Part shown: positions 1-5,344 of the stretch, piece after piece
Layout of the letters: each line of letters opens with the position of its first letter
Position numbering within the stretch: position 1 is the first letter of the stretch
Source: DAOTTX01 sp034437515
Lineage (GTDB): Bacteria; Chloroflexota; Anaerolineae; Aggregatilineales; Phototrophicaceae
Reading direction: 5' to 3'
Length of the DNA: 9,926 nt
Assembly: GCA_034437515.1 (NCBI GenBank)
Contig: DAOTTX010000027.1
Coordinates: 1-9,926, forward strand
The notes under the pieces: generated by a model
What the model saw: only the letters and a program-made list of their open reading frames with translations
Databases searched by the model: none
What the model was told of the DNA's origin: nothing
Program-made: the position numbers and the translations under genes

Positions 1-111
1 ATCGGCGGCGGCTTCATCTTCATCCACCGCACGTTGCTCGACCACTTCGCGGCGCAGTACCGCGAAAACAATCGCCCCGCCAACCACGATCACGACTCCG
101 GCGCGACGTAG
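1..111 (+). CDS. 3' end of an unrecognised gene (36 residues visible)
   Basis: The first frame is open from the window edge to a TAG at 109-111. The visible C-terminus begins IGGGFIFIHRTLLDHFAAQY and ends in a polar tail rich in Asn, His and Asp. A GGGF-hydrophobic-R-LL pattern recalls the end of some glycosyltransferase folds, but 36 residues cannot decide a family and I do not recognise the protein. Its last 22 bases overlap, convergently, the 3' end of the amidase gene on the other strand. No T-rich terminator separates the two, so their transcripts would be antisense to each other at the ends. It is called real because the frame is open from the edge and ends exactly where the opposing gene ends; this is suggestive only. 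Confidence 0.5.
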   Translation: MGGGFIFIHRTLLDHFAAQYRENNRPANHDHDSGAT

Positions 112-860
112 CCCTCGGTGCCGACCGTCAACCCGGCGCGGGTGGCGAAGTCGTCCAGGGAGGCCGTGAGGTTCACGCCGGGACACTGCGTCCAGTCGTT
201 GAAGGCACGGTGTCCGTCGATGTGCGTGAGCGCGAAGGTGGTCGCCAGCCAGCCGATCAGCGTGTGGGCGGCGGCGATCTGCACTGGTGGCGGCGTGTCT
301 TCCTCGAAGTTGCCCAGCAAACACACACCAATCGTCCCGGTGTTGTAGCCGGCGACGTGCGCCCCGCGTGCGCGGATGTCCCGCCCCTCATAGACCGCGC
401 CACTCTTGCCGATCAGGTAATGATAGCCCACGTCAGCCCAGTTGTTTTGTTCCCGGTGGAGCGTTTGCACGGCGAGCATCGTGCTCAGGTCGTCGCCTTC
501 ATAGACCACCGAATGATGCACCACAACCGTGTTATACACGTCCGTTAGCGGTTGGTCGTAAACGCGCCAGCCGTCGCTGTTTTCCGCGCTGAAGAAGCCG
601 TTCTCGCCGGTGGAATTGTGGTTCGGCGGCAGGCCGCCCCACGCTGCTTTGGTGATTAGCTCAGGGTAGCTATTCGGCATCGGCGTCTCCGTGAGGTTGG
701 TAAGCACTCGAATATTATCGTCGGTCGGTGTGGTATCACGACGGCGCAGCAACCAGCCCACACCCAGCAGGCCGCCCCCGGCACAGGTCGCCGCCGCCGC
801 CCCGCCGAGCATCCCCAGCAGCAGAAAATGCCGCCGTGAGAGGTCGCGCTCGCCGGGCAT
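90..860 (-). CDS. Tat-exported N-acetylmuramoyl-L-alanine amidase (PGRP/Amidase_2)
   Basis: A 256-residue zinc amidase of the T7-lysozyme/peptidoglycan-recognition family, expected to cleave the bond between MurNAc and L-Ala outside the membrane. The N-terminus has a twin-arginine signal (SRRHFLLL, residues 8-15) followed by a Gly/Ala-rich hydrophobic stretch to about 38. Cys26 could be a lipid anchor, but the lipobox is poor. A linker (about 40-105) leads to the catalytic domain (about 108-245). Family zinc ligands are visible: His in VVVHHS (115-116), His217 in DGHRAF and Cys226 in TQCPG. Tyr146 in DVGYHYLI matches the family tyrosine. The usual Lys/Thr position before the Cys is Thr224. 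ATG was chosen because it overlaps the upstream oxidoreductase stop (TGATG), which implies translational coupling. The pairing of a cell-wall amidase with an amine oxidoreductase has no obvious metabolic logic. The family is clear; the in vivo substrate is inferred. Confidence 0.9.
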   Translation of the reverse strand: MPGERDLSRRHFLLLGMLGGAAAATCAGGGLLGVGWLLRRRDTTPTDDNIRVLTNLTETPMPNSYPELITKAAWGGLPPNHNSTGENGFFSAENSDGWRVYDQPLTDVYNTVVVHHSVVYEGDDLSTMLAVQTLHREQNNWADVGYHYLIGKSGAVYEGRDIRARGAHVAGYNTGTIGVCLLGNFEEDTPPPVQIAAAHTLIGWLATTFALTHIDGHRAFNDWTQCPGVNLTASLDDFATRAGLTVGTEGYVAPES

Positions 861-2002
861 CAGTCCAGCCGCTCCGCTGCCAACGCGCCGGGATGCGTTC
901 CGTGCAGCAGGTGATCGACCGCGCGTTCCGCCGCGCCTGCGCCGAAGGCCAATCCATGCCCGGTGAAGCCGACCGCAAAGCCGACATCCGGTTTGCCGGG
1001 CAGCGTGCCCACCAGCGGAATCTTATCCGGCGTGAAGCCCATCACCCCCGACCAGCGCCGCGATACCGGCGAGTCCACATCGGGGAAGTGATAGGCGAGG
1101 TAGGCTTCCAGCGTGCGCTGCACGTTCTCAGTGATGCGGTCTTCGGTCGTGTCGTCTTCCTCGGCTTTGTGCGTCTTGCGCCCCCCGCCGACCAGCAACC
1201 GCCCGTCAAACGTCATACGATAGTACATATAGCCGTAATCGCTGTAACCGCAGCACGGCAGTACCGGCTCCGGCAGCGGCTCGGTGACCAGACATTGCGC
1301 CCGCGTCGGCGTGACCTTGCCGACGAAGTACGGGTCAAGGTGCGGGGAGTAGGCGTTGGTACACAGCAGCACCTTCCGCGCCTCGAAGATAGTCTGCCGG
1401 GTGTAGACACGCACACAACCGGGCCGGGCTTGCTCCAGCCGGTAAAACTCGTTGCCGGGGATGTATTCCGCGCCGCTTTGCGCCAGCACGGCCTGCGTCA
1501 GTTGATAGGGCTGCACGGCGCAGTCCCACGGCTGTTCGAGCGCGGCATGATACCCGCGTCCCAACGGATCACGATCATAGTAGATCACATCGATACCGTC
1601 GGCTTGCATGACCTGTGCGGCCTGCTTCAGGTCGGCGGCTTCTTCCGCGCTCTCCGCGAGTAGCAGCGAACCGCACTCGTCTAGCGGCACATCACCGGCG
1701 GCGGCAAATCCCCGCCAGAGGTCGTGCGTCCGTGCGGAAAGCGTCCATAGTTCGCGCACCGCAGCGTGCCCGTGCGTCTCGATGGCGTGATGATAGTACG
1801 TATCCAACCCGGTAATCATAAAGCCGGCGTTGCGTCCGCTGGCACCGGCCCCCGCCGTCCGCTGGTCGGTAATGACGACCTCACGCCCGGCCCTCGCCGC
1901 GAAAGAGGCCGCCGCGCAACCGACCACCCCCGCACCGATCACCAGAAAATCCACCCCGCGGGTGGGCTGGGCATCGTTCGCCTGCCAGATAGAAACGGTC
2001 AT
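860..2002 (-). CDS. FAD-dependent amine/glycine oxidoreductase (DAO family, PuuB/OrdL-like)
   Basis: A 380-residue flavoprotein of the D-amino-acid oxidase superfamily, which oxidises a primary or secondary amine C-N bond with FAD; the substrate cannot be read from sequence. The N-terminal Rossmann motif is VIGAGVVGCAA (residues 21-31), followed by the second FAD motif GASGRNAGF (53-61). Near the C-terminus are RRWSGVMGFTPDKIPLVG and GFTGHGLAFGAGAAE, the usual flavin-contacting glycine-rich end of glycine oxidase and gamma-glutamylputrescine oxidase relatives. The length is typical. An upstream in-frame ATG at 2053 would add 17 residues, but the start at 2002 is preferred because AAAGGA lies just upstream with good spacing and the protein then begins shortly before the dinucleotide fold. 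First gene of a leftward operon with the amidase; the stop overlaps the next ATG by one base. Confidence 0.88.
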   Translation of the reverse strand: MTVSIWQANDAQPTRGVDFLVIGAGVVGCAAASFAARAGREVVITDQRTAGAGASGRNAGFMITGLDTYYHHAIETHGHAAVRELWTLSARTHDLWRGFAAAGDVPLDECGSLLLAESAEEAADLKQAAQVMQADGIDVIYYDRDPLGRGYHAALEQPWDCAVQPYQLTQAVLAQSGAEYIPGNEFYRLEQARPGCVRVYTRQTIFEARKVLLCTNAYSPHLDPYFVGKVTPTRAQCLVTEPLPEPVLPCCGYSDYGYMYYRMTFDGRLLVGGGRKTHKAEEDDTTEDRITENVQRTLEAYLAYHFPDVDSPVSRRWSGVMGFTPDKIPLVGTLPGKPDVGFAVGFTGHGLAFGAGAAERAVDHLLHGTHPGALAAERLD

Positions 2003-2031
2003 ACACATCCTTTTATGGTGGTCACTGATTT

Positions 2032-2043
2032 GTCCTATTATAG
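2032..2043 (-). promoter_or_regulatory. Putative promoter/box of the oxidoreductase-amidase operon
   Basis: On the minus strand this reads CTATAATAGGAC, containing a perfect TATAAT -10 (2042-2037) about 35 bases upstream of the chosen start. The -35 position at 17-bp spacing (TCGTCT) is weak. The same 12 bases recur at 7195-7206 in front of the element's regulator genes. CTATTATAG is also an odd-centred palindrome, so the site could be an operator as well as a -10 box. Confidence 0.45.
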
Positions 2044-2213
2044 TGTGAAACAAGCCGATAGACGATGACAGTAAGCGGCATTTTATCTACAGTGGATGTT
2101 TTCCGATCGGCGGCGTCACATTTTGTTATGCAGGTGATCGAGGTCAACAGCAGCCAGCCCCACACATCGCCCTGTAAGTGGCTGAGCATTTGCTTATCAA
2201 CCGGAAATACAGG

Positions 2214-2241
2214 TTGATTATTCCCGTTTTTGGCCTAAAAT
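2214..2241 (+). promoter_or_regulatory. Promoter of tRNA-Lys
   Basis: TTGATT (2214-2219), a 16-bp spacer and TAAAAT (2236-2241), ending 7 bases before the mature tRNA 5' end. This is the normal spacing for a sigma70-type tRNA promoter. Apart from this promoter, the stretch 2044-2213 between the oxidoreductase operon and the tRNA shows no gene I can support. Confidence 0.6.
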
Positions 2242-2248
2242 ATAGCGT

Positions 2249-2320
2249 GGGTCTGTAGCTCAACGGCAGAGCAGTGGCCTTTTAAGCCATTGGTTGAGGG
2301 TTCGAATCCCTCCAGACTCA
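2249..2320 (+). tRNA. tRNA-Lys (anticodon TTT)
   Basis: A full 72-nt cloverleaf folds by hand: acceptor GGGTCTG/CAGACTC (one G-T pair), D-arm GCTC/GAGC with loop AACGGCA, anticodon stem GTGGC/GCCAT with loop CTTTTAA (anticodon TTT), variable TGGTT, T-arm GAGGG/CCCTC with loop TTCGAAT, discriminator A. CCA is not encoded: the next bases are CTTAA, where the recombinase-derived remnant begins. The tRNA is probably an old attachment site, since the remnant beside it matches the recombinase tail beside tRNA-Arg at the same offset. Confidence 0.97.
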
Positions 2321-2597
2321 CTTAAAAGAACGTAGTCCGAACATGCACCAGCCCTCGTGCTGGTGTTTTGTTTTTCCTGAACCGCTTCTGTCTCCGCCTC
2401 ATCCCGTACCCGCTGTGTGACATCCCGCAGGGAAGAGAACGGGGGGGAGTAACTCCAGCCGAATGAGGGTTCCCTCCGGGTTGACGACAACCCGCTCGAC
2501 CATCTGGCGCAGCAGATTTTTTGATCGCCGCGTTCCAGCTTTCGATAAAGTATACCCACTTTTGCAATGATCGTGAGTGCCGCTTCCATTCTTAGAC
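2260..2597 (-). pseudogene. Decayed 3' fragment of a large serine recombinase at tRNA-Lys
   Basis: This stretch is homologous to 2720-2990, the 3' end of the recombinase gene at tRNA-Arg, with roughly twenty differences over about 265 bases by hand count. It encodes AALTIIAKVGILYRKLERGD and then the tail DVTQRVRDEAETEAVQEKQN. One base is missing in the T-run at 2517-2522 and one G is extra in the G7 run at 2441-2447, so about 70 bases between them are out of frame and the tail returns to frame. The catalytic and DNA-binding parts are absent; homology stops just before the tRNA-Arg promoter. The frame continues antisense into tRNA-Lys and stops at TCA 2260-2262 in the D-arm. I read it as the scar of an earlier related element, but a partial duplication is also possible. 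Confidence 0.8.
2346..2375 (+). terminator. Rho-independent terminator after tRNA-Lys, inside recombinase remnant
   Basis: The stem CACCAGC/GCTGGTG (7 bp, loop CCTCGT) is followed at once by TTTTGTTTTT. It is oriented to end the tRNA-Lys transcript. It lies in the recombinase-homologous segment, antisense to codons for NTSTRAG, so it appears to have come with the element. Confidence 0.75.
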
Positions 2598-2603
2598 ACC
2601 CAC

Positions 2604-2632
2604 TTGCTCATCAACTTGAGTTCTGTTATCAT
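2604..2632 (+). promoter_or_regulatory. Promoter of tRNA-Arg
   Basis: TTGCTC (2604-2609), a 17-bp spacer and TATCAT (2627-2632), with the tRNA 5' end 10 bases further on. It begins a few bases after recombinase homology of the remnant ends, so tRNA-Arg has kept its own promoter. Confidence 0.5.
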
Positions 2633-2641
2633 AACCGCTGA

Positions 2642-2716
2642 GGCCCCATAGCTCAGTGGATAGAGCGTTGCCCTCCGGAGGCAAAAGCCCAGGTTCGAGT
2701 CCTGGTGGGGTCACCA
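2642..2716 (+). tRNA. tRNA-Arg (anticodon CCG), with encoded CCA
   Basis: The cloverleaf folds as acceptor GGCCCCA/TGGGGTC (one G-T pair), D-arm GCTC/GAGC with loop AGTGGATA, anticodon stem TTGCC/GGCAA with loop CTCCGGA (anticodon CCG, reading CGG codons), variable AAGC, T-arm CCAGG/CCTGG with loop TTCGAGT, discriminator A2713 and CCA at 2714-2716. The recombinase gene runs antisense into it and recombinase-homologous sequence starts within about ten bases of the 3' end, so this is the probable attachment site of the present element. The encoded CCA contrasts with tRNA-Lys and may be supplied by the element end. Confidence 0.97.
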
Positions 2717-3282
2717 GATAGGACGTAGTCCCAACATGCGCCAGCCCTCGTGCTGGTGTTTTGTTTTCCCTGAATCGCTTCTGTCTCCGACTCATCCCGT
2801 ACCCGCTGTGTGACATCTCGCAGGTAGGAGAACGGGGGGAGTAACTCCAGCCGAATGAGGGTTCCCTCCGGGTTGACGACAACCCGCTCGACCATCTGGC
2901 GCAGCAGATCTTTTTGATCGCCGCGTTCCAACTTATTATACAGTATACCCACTTTTGCAATGATAGTGAGTGCCGCATCCAGATTCTGGACGTAAAAGGT
3001 GCGTTTTTGGCTCAACGCTTCTAAACTCATCTGCAATGTCCGGCGCCGATTTTGCCAATCGGCCCACAGCAGATCCCAGACCCGCTCGGTGATCTTGCCC
3101 GACGCAAACAGACGTGCTGCGCGCGCTTCCTCTTGATCGACGGTGCGCAGCGAGGTCGCCAGTTCTTCACGTTCGGACGGGCGCAGATGCCCCAGCTTAC
3201 GTGCCAGCTCGTCGGTGTAATTCGCGCGGATCAACGGCAGCAGGGTCGGATCGACCTGGATGCCAAGGAGAGCCGCCGGGAT
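2653..3282 (-). pseudogene. Large serine recombinase, C-terminal part after in-frame TAG
   Basis: This is the same reading frame as the catalytic part upstream, continuing after a single TAG at 3283-3285 with IPAALLGIQVDPTLLPLIRA. It supplies the end of the zinc-ribbon region, a long helical/coiled-coil segment (ANYTDELARKLGHLRPSERE, then RRRTLQMSLEALSQK) and the C-terminal tail (QMVERVVVNPEGTLIRLELL) usual in this family. No sequence-based start with a ribosome site is evident: the first TTG at 3234 has none. So alone it is probably untranslated unless the TAG is read through. It has no stop before the attachment site; the last 19 or so codons are antisense tRNA-Arg and the stop is TCA 2653-2655 in the D-arm. 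Without the TAG the recombinase would be 577 residues, a normal length. Confidence 0.8.
2739..2767 (+). terminator. Rho-independent terminator after tRNA-Arg, antisense to recombinase 3' codons
   Basis: The stem CGCCAGC/GCTGGTG (loop CCTCGT) is followed by TTTTGTTTT. Compared with the tRNA-Lys copy, one stem base is G instead of A, which gives a G-U pair in RNA and so keeps the hairpin. Oriented to stop the tRNA-Arg transcript before it runs antisense through the recombinase gene. Confidence 0.75.
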
Positions 3283-4386
3283 CTACGCGTCGATAAGACT
3301 GCACCGCAGGTTGACCGCACTGCGCGGAATACAGTAGTAGGCCGTGCCGCCCCCGGTACGGCCCGCATTAGAGGTCGAGCCGGTGAGTTTGACCGGCGAC
3401 GCGTCATCAGGCAACTGGATGTAGATCAAGCCCTTGAGGAGATAATCATGTTTGCGCCGGACGACGCGATGCTGATCACGTTGCGCGAGAATGGCCAGTC
3501 CCTGCTCAAACTCCTCGGTGGTGACCAGCGGTTGCCAGCGTCCGCGCACCGATTTGGGCGGGATGTTCGCCTTGTCGCTTACAACCCACCCGGCATAGAA
3601 CCAATTGTGAAAGATGCGCGAGAGCGTGTTCTTATTGGCCCGGCGTTTGCCATTGGCCTGGACGGTGACGAAGGGACGTCCGCTGCGATAGTGATACCCA
3701 CGCGCGTGCAGTGCTTCGCAGATCTCATCGAGTGTGAACCGATCTTCGAGCAGCAGGTCCCAGGCCGTTCGCCAGACCTGAAACCGCGCCGGATCGGTTT
3801 CAATCCAGCGTAAGTAGCGTCCGGCTTTCGACTTGTCGAGTTGTTCGGCCTTCTCCTCGCAGTTGACATAGCCGTCGGGTGCCTTGCCGATAAAGCCGCC
3901 GTTACGCAGCTTGGCGTGCAGCCCGCCGGTGACGCGCTGGCCAAGCTTGATGGATTCACGCCGTGCCAGCGTGAACGACAACCCGACCACGATGCGGTCG
4001 TCGGGGTCGATGGGGTCGAGGTCGGGATAATCGGCGAAGCGCACCGCGATGCCCAGCGCGTGTAATTCGTCGATGGCGACCAGGGCCTCGGTGTCGTTGC
4101 GTCCGAAGCGTTCGGCGTTCTCGACCGCGACGTGCGAGAAATTTCCAGCGCGAGCGTCTTCGAGCATCTGCTGGTAGCCAGGTCGATTGTCGGCATAGCG
4201 CCCGCTCAGGTTATCGATGTACTCCCGGTAAACGGGAAATGCGTGCCGGGTGAAGAGGGCCTGTTCGATGGCATGTCGCTGGCGGCGGTGCGAGTTCTCC
4301 GGGTTCTGCGCTTCCTCACTGCTGGTGCGCAGATACACTGCCCAGCCGGGTTTAGGTGGCAAGCGCTTGCTGTTTCTGGATGGCAT
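3283..4386 (-). CDS. Large serine recombinase (integrase), catalytic and recombinase domains, ended by TAG
   Basis: This is the site-specific recombinase that would insert and excise the element using a serine nucleophile. The resolvase domain begins GWAVYLRTSSEE (residues 14-25) with nucleophile Ser22 and Arg20. The second active-site arginine cluster is ERFGRND (92-98). The long helix ARRESIKLGQRVTGG (141-155) leads into the Recombinase domain (about 165-310; IGKAPDGY at 166-173, TLSRIFHNWFYAGW at 254-267). The zinc ribbon (about 315 on) is degenerate: the first Cys pair is missing (GLIYIQLPDD), while Cys352 and Cys362 remain. AAGGAGG six bases before the ATG makes the start secure. The frame ends at a TAG at codon 368, after which the same frame continues for 209 codons, so this looks like a nonsense-truncated integrase. 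The truncated form keeps the catalytic core but lacks the coiled coil needed for synapsis control in characterised relatives. Confidence 0.88.
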   Translation of the reverse strand: MPSRNSKRLPPKPGWAVYLRTSSEEAQNPENSHRRQRHAIEQALFTRHAFPVYREYIDNLSGRYADNRPGYQQMLEDARAGNFSHVAVENAERFGRNDTEALVAIDELHALGIAVRFADYPDLDPIDPDDRIVVGLSFTLARRESIKLGQRVTGGLHAKLRNGGFIGKAPDGYVNCEEKAEQLDKSKAGRYLRWIETDPARFQVWRTAWDLLLEDRFTLDEICEALHARGYHYRSGRPFVTVQANGKRRANKNTLSRIFHNWFYAGWVVSDKANIPPKSVRGRWQPLVTTEEFEQGLAILAQRDQHRVVRRKHDYLLKGLIYIQLPDDASPVKLTGSTSNAGRTGGGTAYYCIPRSAVNLRCSLIDA

Positions 4387-4418
4387 GAGATCCTCCTTGA
4401 TGTAACCGTCGTCTCAGC

Positions 4419-4562
4419 TTACTGCAAAACACGCCAGTTGTGTTTTTTGTCATCATTTTGCGCCGTAGACGTCGTCACCTGGGCGCGGGCGAGGATCTCG
4501 GCGGCCCGGATGACCCGCAGCAACAGCGGTTTTACCTGATGGGGCGGTCTGGACGTATTCAT
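4419..4562 (-). CDS. Small hypothetical protein (47 residues) upstream of the recombinase
   Basis: ATG at 4562 is preceded by AAAGG at a 9-base spacing, and the frame stops at TAA 32 bases before the recombinase start. The protein begins MNTSRPPHQVKPLLLRVIRA and is basic, with one amphipathic helix (about 10-28) and a polar tail ending NWRVLQ. It probably shares a transcript with the recombinase. I recognise no family. A recombination directionality factor or a small DNA-binding accessory protein would fit the position, but only the position supports that. Confidence 0.5.
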   Translation of the reverse strand: MNTSRPPHQVKPLLLRVIRAAEILARAQVTTSTAQNDDKKHNWRVLQ

Positions 4563-4625
4563 GGGGCTGACCTTTCATGCGTATGACGTGATGTTTCTAG
4601 CATAACGCTTTTAACGCGACGCGGG

Positions 4626-4641
4626 TGTCGCATCTGCGACA
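4626..4641. promoter_or_regulatory. Inverted repeat, possible operator in the divergent region
   Basis: TGTCGC-ATCT-GCGACA, a perfect 6-bp inverted repeat with a 4-base centre. It lies between the leftward integration genes and the rightward ImmA-like operon, next to the direct repeats. It has no T-tract, so operator is more likely than terminator. The rest of 4563-4836, apart from this site, the direct repeats and a ribosome site, shows no gene. Confidence 0.4.
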
Positions 4642-4648
4642 TTTGAAA

Positions 4649-4687
4649 GGTCAAAATAGGACTCTATGAGGGTCAAAATAGGACTCT
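4649..4687. repeat. Two 17-bp direct repeats with 22-bp period, possible operator
   Basis: GGTCAAAATAGGACTCT occurs at 4649-4665 and again, identical, at 4671-4687. The 22-bp period is two helical turns, as for a protein binding side by side on one face. A possible rightward promoter overlaps: TTGAAA (4643-4648), 16 bp, TATGAG (4665-4670). If so, a protein bound to the repeats would block it. Iterons of a replication origin have similar periods but are more numerous. Confidence 0.5.
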
Positions 4688-4836
4688 GGCCTGAAATTGA
4701 CCGCCCCCCACCGTATCCTGAGGGCAACCGCGACATCTGGCCGCTGCCATATCCTCTCATCTACGGTAGTATCACTCTCACATCAATGTCGCGTTGTTGC
4801 TCTCTTTCCTGGTAATACTTTTAAGAGGAGAACATC

Positions 4837-5344
4837 TTGACTCACCCCTTACGCAGCATGAACGACATCGTCGATGCATTGGTCTATGACTTCACCCATT
4901 TCAACCTACCCGATTTCATCAACACCCTGCAACACCAGCGTCAGCGCCGTATCCAGGTCACCGGTTGGTCGCTGACCGACGACCTGTTCGGGGTCTGGAT
5001 CCCGGCGACCAGCGCCGATTACATCTTCTACAACCAGACGAGGCATCCGGTTCACCAGACCCACACGGTCTTGCATCTCCTGGCACATCTCGTGCTGGAT
5101 CATCCCCCCTTATCCGCTGACAGCGGTGCCCGCACTCACCGTCGATGTCCCGAATGCCGGTCGGTTGTACGCGGCCTTCCCCGATAACGATGATACACAA
5201 GCCGCCGATGCCAACCGGTTCGCGGCGGTGGTGCAGCAGCGGGTGCTCACCGCCCGGCGCTTTGACGAACTCTACCGTGGGCGTTCGTCAGTGCCGTCGT
5301 TTCGCCCGTATGTCGATGGGTTGAGCCTGGAGGCCAGCCGATGA
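4837..5344 (+). pseudogene. ImmA/IrrE-like protein, frameshifted at a C6 run
   Basis: Start at TTG 4837, six bases after AAGAGGAG; an ATG seven codons later has no such site. The frame encodes IRRE-type features: GVWIPATSADYIFYNQ (residues 52-67) and HQTHTVLHLLAHLVLDH (73-89). The protease motif HExxH is HLLAH (80-84): both His remain but the Glu is Leu, so peptidase activity is doubtful. After CCCCCC (5104-5109) the frame drifts into unlikely sequence, while the +1 frame continues as YPLTAVPALTVDVPNAGRLY and runs to TGA 5342-5344, overlapping the next gene's ATG (ATGA). One surplus C would explain everything, giving an intact protein of about 169 residues. It may be a real mutation, a read error or slippage. 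Relatives sit beside XRE regulators and DUF6545 membrane proteins, as here. Confidence 0.75.

Noticed and set aside
728..1663. A 311-residue plus-strand frame
   Set aside because: Arg/His/Pro-rich shadow opposite the amidase and oxidoreductase genes, with no family features.
2653..2716. Protein tail DPTRTRTWAFASGGQRS as a conserved domain
   Set aside because: It is the antisense translation of tRNA-Arg, a well-known source of spurious protein similarity; kept only as the point where the recombinase frame stops.
2327..2990. Insertion-sequence duplication as the cause of the repeated segment
   Set aside because: Both copies are recombinase 3' ends set at a fixed distance from a tRNA, with no terminal inverted repeats or target duplication.
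3052..3813. A 253-residue plus-strand frame
   Set aside because: It lies opposite the recombinase gene, which has clear domains on the minus strand.
4132..4539. A 135-residue plus-strand frame across the recombinase start
   Set aside because: No ribosome site or family resemblance; it is antisense to the recombinase 5' end and the 47-residue gene.
4649..4687. Iterons of a replication origin
   Set aside because: Only two copies, no AT-rich segment or replication gene beside them; operator is simpler.
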